Assembly: GCA_964545665.1 (NCBI GenBank)
Contig: CAZJGF010000078.1
Coordinates: 1-7,532 of the forward strand
Length of the DNA: 7,532 nucleotides
From: CAZJGF01 sp964545665
GTDB taxonomy: Bacteria; Chloroflexota; Dehalococcoidia; GIF9; AB-539-J10
Reading direction: 5' to 3'
Below the pieces are notes generated by a model, which saw nothing but the letters and a program-made list of their open reading frames with translations, searched no databases and had not been told where the DNA came from. Both the position numbers and the translations under genes were made by a program. Below, one piece after another: positions 6,111-7,532 of the stretch (position 1 is the first letter of the stretch; the number at the start of each line of letters is the position of its first letter).

Positions 6111-6932
6111 CGTGTTGGGATGTGAGCTATAGGGGTAGCAGGCAAGCGGAAGAGGGAACCTGGTGCCGCTCTTCCAGAAGTGGGAGTCCCCGACCAACCA
6201 GTGATAGAGATTGGCATACATGAAATAAGGGTGTAGCTTCAGCCCAACCCCGCCGATCCTCTCTCCCTCTCTGGCCAACAGCCTTTTGACTGAAGCGAAG
6301 ACTGGTGGTGAGAATTGGTTCTCACCGCTTACAGCCGCGATGCTGCACGAAGTTATTACGCTAGCAGCCTGAAGAAGTCGGATAAACCTGGACGGGGAGA
6401 ACAGCACATTGAGTATGATATGGTTAGGCTTCACGTAATCCGTTCCACTCTGTAGGGTTTCAAGACAGCCAGCCAGGAATTTGTCCTCCGCCGCTCTGTC
6501 TCCGCCAGGCCAAGGGACAATGACTATTCCATCCGACTTCCTTCTGCCAAGCAGCTTCTGCACACGGTCAAGGAACAGTCGGGTAACATCTATTTCCGGG
6601 CTTGTTGCGTCGGTAGCCAGCGGACAACTGGCATCTTCGATGACGACAACTCCGGTGGCCCCGCTGTCCTGAGTCAACTTCAGCACCTGCATGAAGAATC
6701 GCTGTCTCTTCTCCTCGCCAAGGTTGCCGTGCATCCAGAGATGCTGTCTCGGAGACCAGTTGAACGCCTCGCTAGCCGGGAAACCGTAATCAGCACACAG
6801 GGTCTGGATTTTCCCCTCAAGCTTGCCGACTGCTTCACCCGGTAGGCAAATACCTCCGACGGCAAGCAGGGGCCCCATGCCGGGACGAGCCGGCTGCTCT
6901 TGTTGGGCGTCATCTGCGAAGACAAAATCCAT
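6093..6932 (-). CDS. DUF3800-like protein, function unknown
   Basis: This encodes 279 aa from ATG 6932. A GTG at 6941 adds three residues; neither has a clear Shine-Dalgarno. Numbering from the GTG, the N-terminus has DFVFADDAQQ (5-14), then a strand and LAVGGICLPGE (26-36), and FNWSP (60-64). The middle has a VVVIEDASCP strand (98-107), DVTRLFLDRVQKLL (118-131), IVPWPGGDRAAEDKFL (141-156), YVKPNHI (169-175), and FIRLLQAASVITSCS (186-200). This order resembles DUF3800 proteins, thought to have an RNase H-like fold: an N-terminal acidic motif, a middle Asp/Arg segment, and a late LQxADxI motif. Here the late Asp is replaced by Ser194, so nuclease-type activity may be lost. The family is often linked to mobile or defence regions, but nothing here shows that. 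The family call is from memory and moderate. Confidence 0.6.
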   Translation of the reverse strand: MDFVFADDAQQEQPARPGMGPLLAVGGICLPGEAVGKLEGKIQTLCADYGFPASEAFNWSPRQHLWMHGNLGEEKRQRFFMQVLKLTQDSGATGVVVIEDASCPLATDATSPEIDVTRLFLDRVQKLLGRRKSDGIVIVPWPGGDRAAEDKFLAGCLETLQSGTDYVKPNHIILNVLFSPSRFIRLLQAASVITSCSIAAVSGENQFSPPVFASVKRLLAREGERIGGVGLKLHPYFMYANLYHWLVGDSHFWKSGTRFPLPLACYPYSSHPNTFSSWL

Positions 6933-6962
6933 TATAGTCACTACACCCGAGTTGAGCAGAAG

Positions 6963-6985
6963 AGAGGGAAATCAATTTCCGCTCT
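6963..6985. repeat. Inverted repeat between the FAD oxidoreductase and DUF3800-like genes
   Basis: GGAAATCAATTTCC (6967-6980) is a perfect 6-bp-arm inverted repeat with a 2-nt centre. Flanking AGAG (6963-6966) and CTCT (6982-6985) extend it with one unpaired G. It lies in the 70-nt gap downstream of the oxidoreductase stop and upstream of the DUF3800-like start. It could be an operator or part of a transcript end. No T-tract follows, so neither role is favoured. Confidence 0.35.
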
Positions 6986-7002
6986 GATTCCACAAATCGG
7001 GT

Positions 7003-7532
7003 TCATGGAACAGTTGTCACAAATGGCCTTTCATCTCGTTTGCAGATAATTTGAATCACATTGCGGCCTGACATAGCTGCCGTGGGCACACCGCCACCTG
7101 GCTCAACCCACTGCCCCACCATATAAAAGCCATCAAGTCCGGGCAAGGTCTTGCTCATGCGCAACCTCCAGGTTTCTGGCGTGATCATCCATCCTTCAAA
7201 GGTGCCCTGCCAGTTGCCGGTGTAACGATGGAAAGTGAGCGGTGTAGCCACGTCACGCATCTCCACCTGAGCAGCCAGCCCCGGGAAGCGCTTGTCGAGC
7301 AAAGCCACTACTTGGTCAGCGATTTGCTCTTTCTCCTGCTTATAGCGCTCAGGCTCATCCCGCAATCGTCTCCAGTAAGCATAATATGAGGGGAACATGA
7401 CCTTCACCACCGTCTTGCCCGCTGGAGCTAGGGCAGGATCGAAATTATAGATATGAACACCCGCCCCCGGCTGTCCCCACTCCTTGTCAGCGATAGTGAC
7501 TGGCTTATCAAGGGGAAAGTTTAGCCCCATTA
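7003..7532 (-). CDS. Phytoene-dehydrogenase-like FAD oxidoreductase (C-terminal part)
   Basis: The frame is open to the right edge. The ATG at 7528-7530 is probably internal, since the frame continues into the last two bases and the N-terminal FAD-binding GxGxxG region is absent. About 175 residues remain. The C-terminal motif GFYMVGQWVEPGGGVPTAAM (134-153) followed by SGRNVIQIICKRDERPF matches the end of CrtI/phytoene desaturase-like and related amine-oxidase-fold flavoproteins, where this glycine-rich stretch completes the FAD site. Upstream are AGVHIYNFDPALAPAGKTVV (23-42), a strand pair of the substrate domain, a charged helix (50-80) and TPLTFHRYTGNWQG (96-109). The substrate cannot be inferred: proteins with this ending in non-carotenoid bacteria are usually labelled only NAD(P)/FAD-dependent oxidoreductase. 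It is upstream of the DUF3800-like gene on the same strand. Confidence 0.85.
   Translation of the reverse strand, partial: MGLNFPLDKPVTIADKEWGQPGAGVHIYNFDPALAPAGKTVVKVMFPSYYAYWRRLRDEPERYKQEKEQIADQVVALLDKRFPGLAAQVEMRDVATPLTFHRYTGNWQGTFEGWMITPETWRLRMSKTLPGLDGFYMVGQWVEPGGGVPTAAMSGRNVIQIICKRDERPFVTTVP

Noticed and set aside
6931..6936. TATAAT as a promoter of the DUF3800-like gene
   Set aside because: It overlaps the start codon region, so transcription would begin after the ATG; there is no matching -35 at 16-18 nt.
1..7532. Mobile element, CRISPR, tRNA or rRNA
   Set aside because: Reading both strands, I saw no transposase or integrase, no spaced direct repeats, no terminal inverted repeats around a gene, and no tRNA-like cloverleaf.

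Overview
This window reads as ordinary bacterial chromosome. It is densely coded, of mid GC content, uses standard AGGAGG-type ribosome binding sites, and carries no mobile element, CRISPR array or RNA gene that I can see. The gene mix suggests an anaerobic, amino-acid-using bacterium: a tungsten-type aldehyde:ferredoxin oxidoreductase, a 3-aminobutyryl-CoA ammonia-lyase, queuosine salvage, and a PspC/toast-rack membrane pair. A Chloroflexota (Dehalococcoidia-like) origin would fit, but this is a low-to-moderate confidence impression from protein style, not a measured result.

Layout, left to right. (1) 1-1385, minus strand: a two-gene operon of a PspC-domain membrane protein (906-1385) followed by a LiaF-like toast-rack membrane protein (1-903, C-terminus cut by the window edge; GTG start, missed by an ATG-only ORF search). 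A good sigma70-type promoter lies at 1422-1450. (2) 1507-3466, minus strand: tgt (tRNA-guanine transglycosylase) followed 10 nt later by yhhQ, a queuosine-precursor transporter. Together they form a small import-and-insert unit for the wobble base of tRNAs with GUN anticodons. (3) 3527-3654: a divergent promoter region. (4) 3655-5526, plus strand: a stand-alone AOR-family tungsten enzyme with a near-consensus promoter (TTGACC-17-TAGAAT) and an ideal Shine-Dalgarno. (5) 5634-6050, minus strand: kal, convergent with the AOR gene. (6) 6093-6932, minus strand: a DUF3800-like protein that appears to have lost an acidic residue of the family. (7) 7003-7532, minus strand: the C-terminal part of a phytoene-dehydrogenase-like FAD oxidoreductase that runs off the right edge.

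The genes form small independent units: envelope stress, tRNA modification, aldehyde oxidation, amino-acid-derived CoA-ester chemistry, and two of unknown role. I found no convincing new multi-gene system. The points most worth a second look are the CX3CX3C iron-sulfur motif of the AOR, the Asp-to-Ser change in the DUF3800-like protein, the tgt leader and start site, and the shared LiaI/LiaF-type membrane module in the two adjacent envelope genes.
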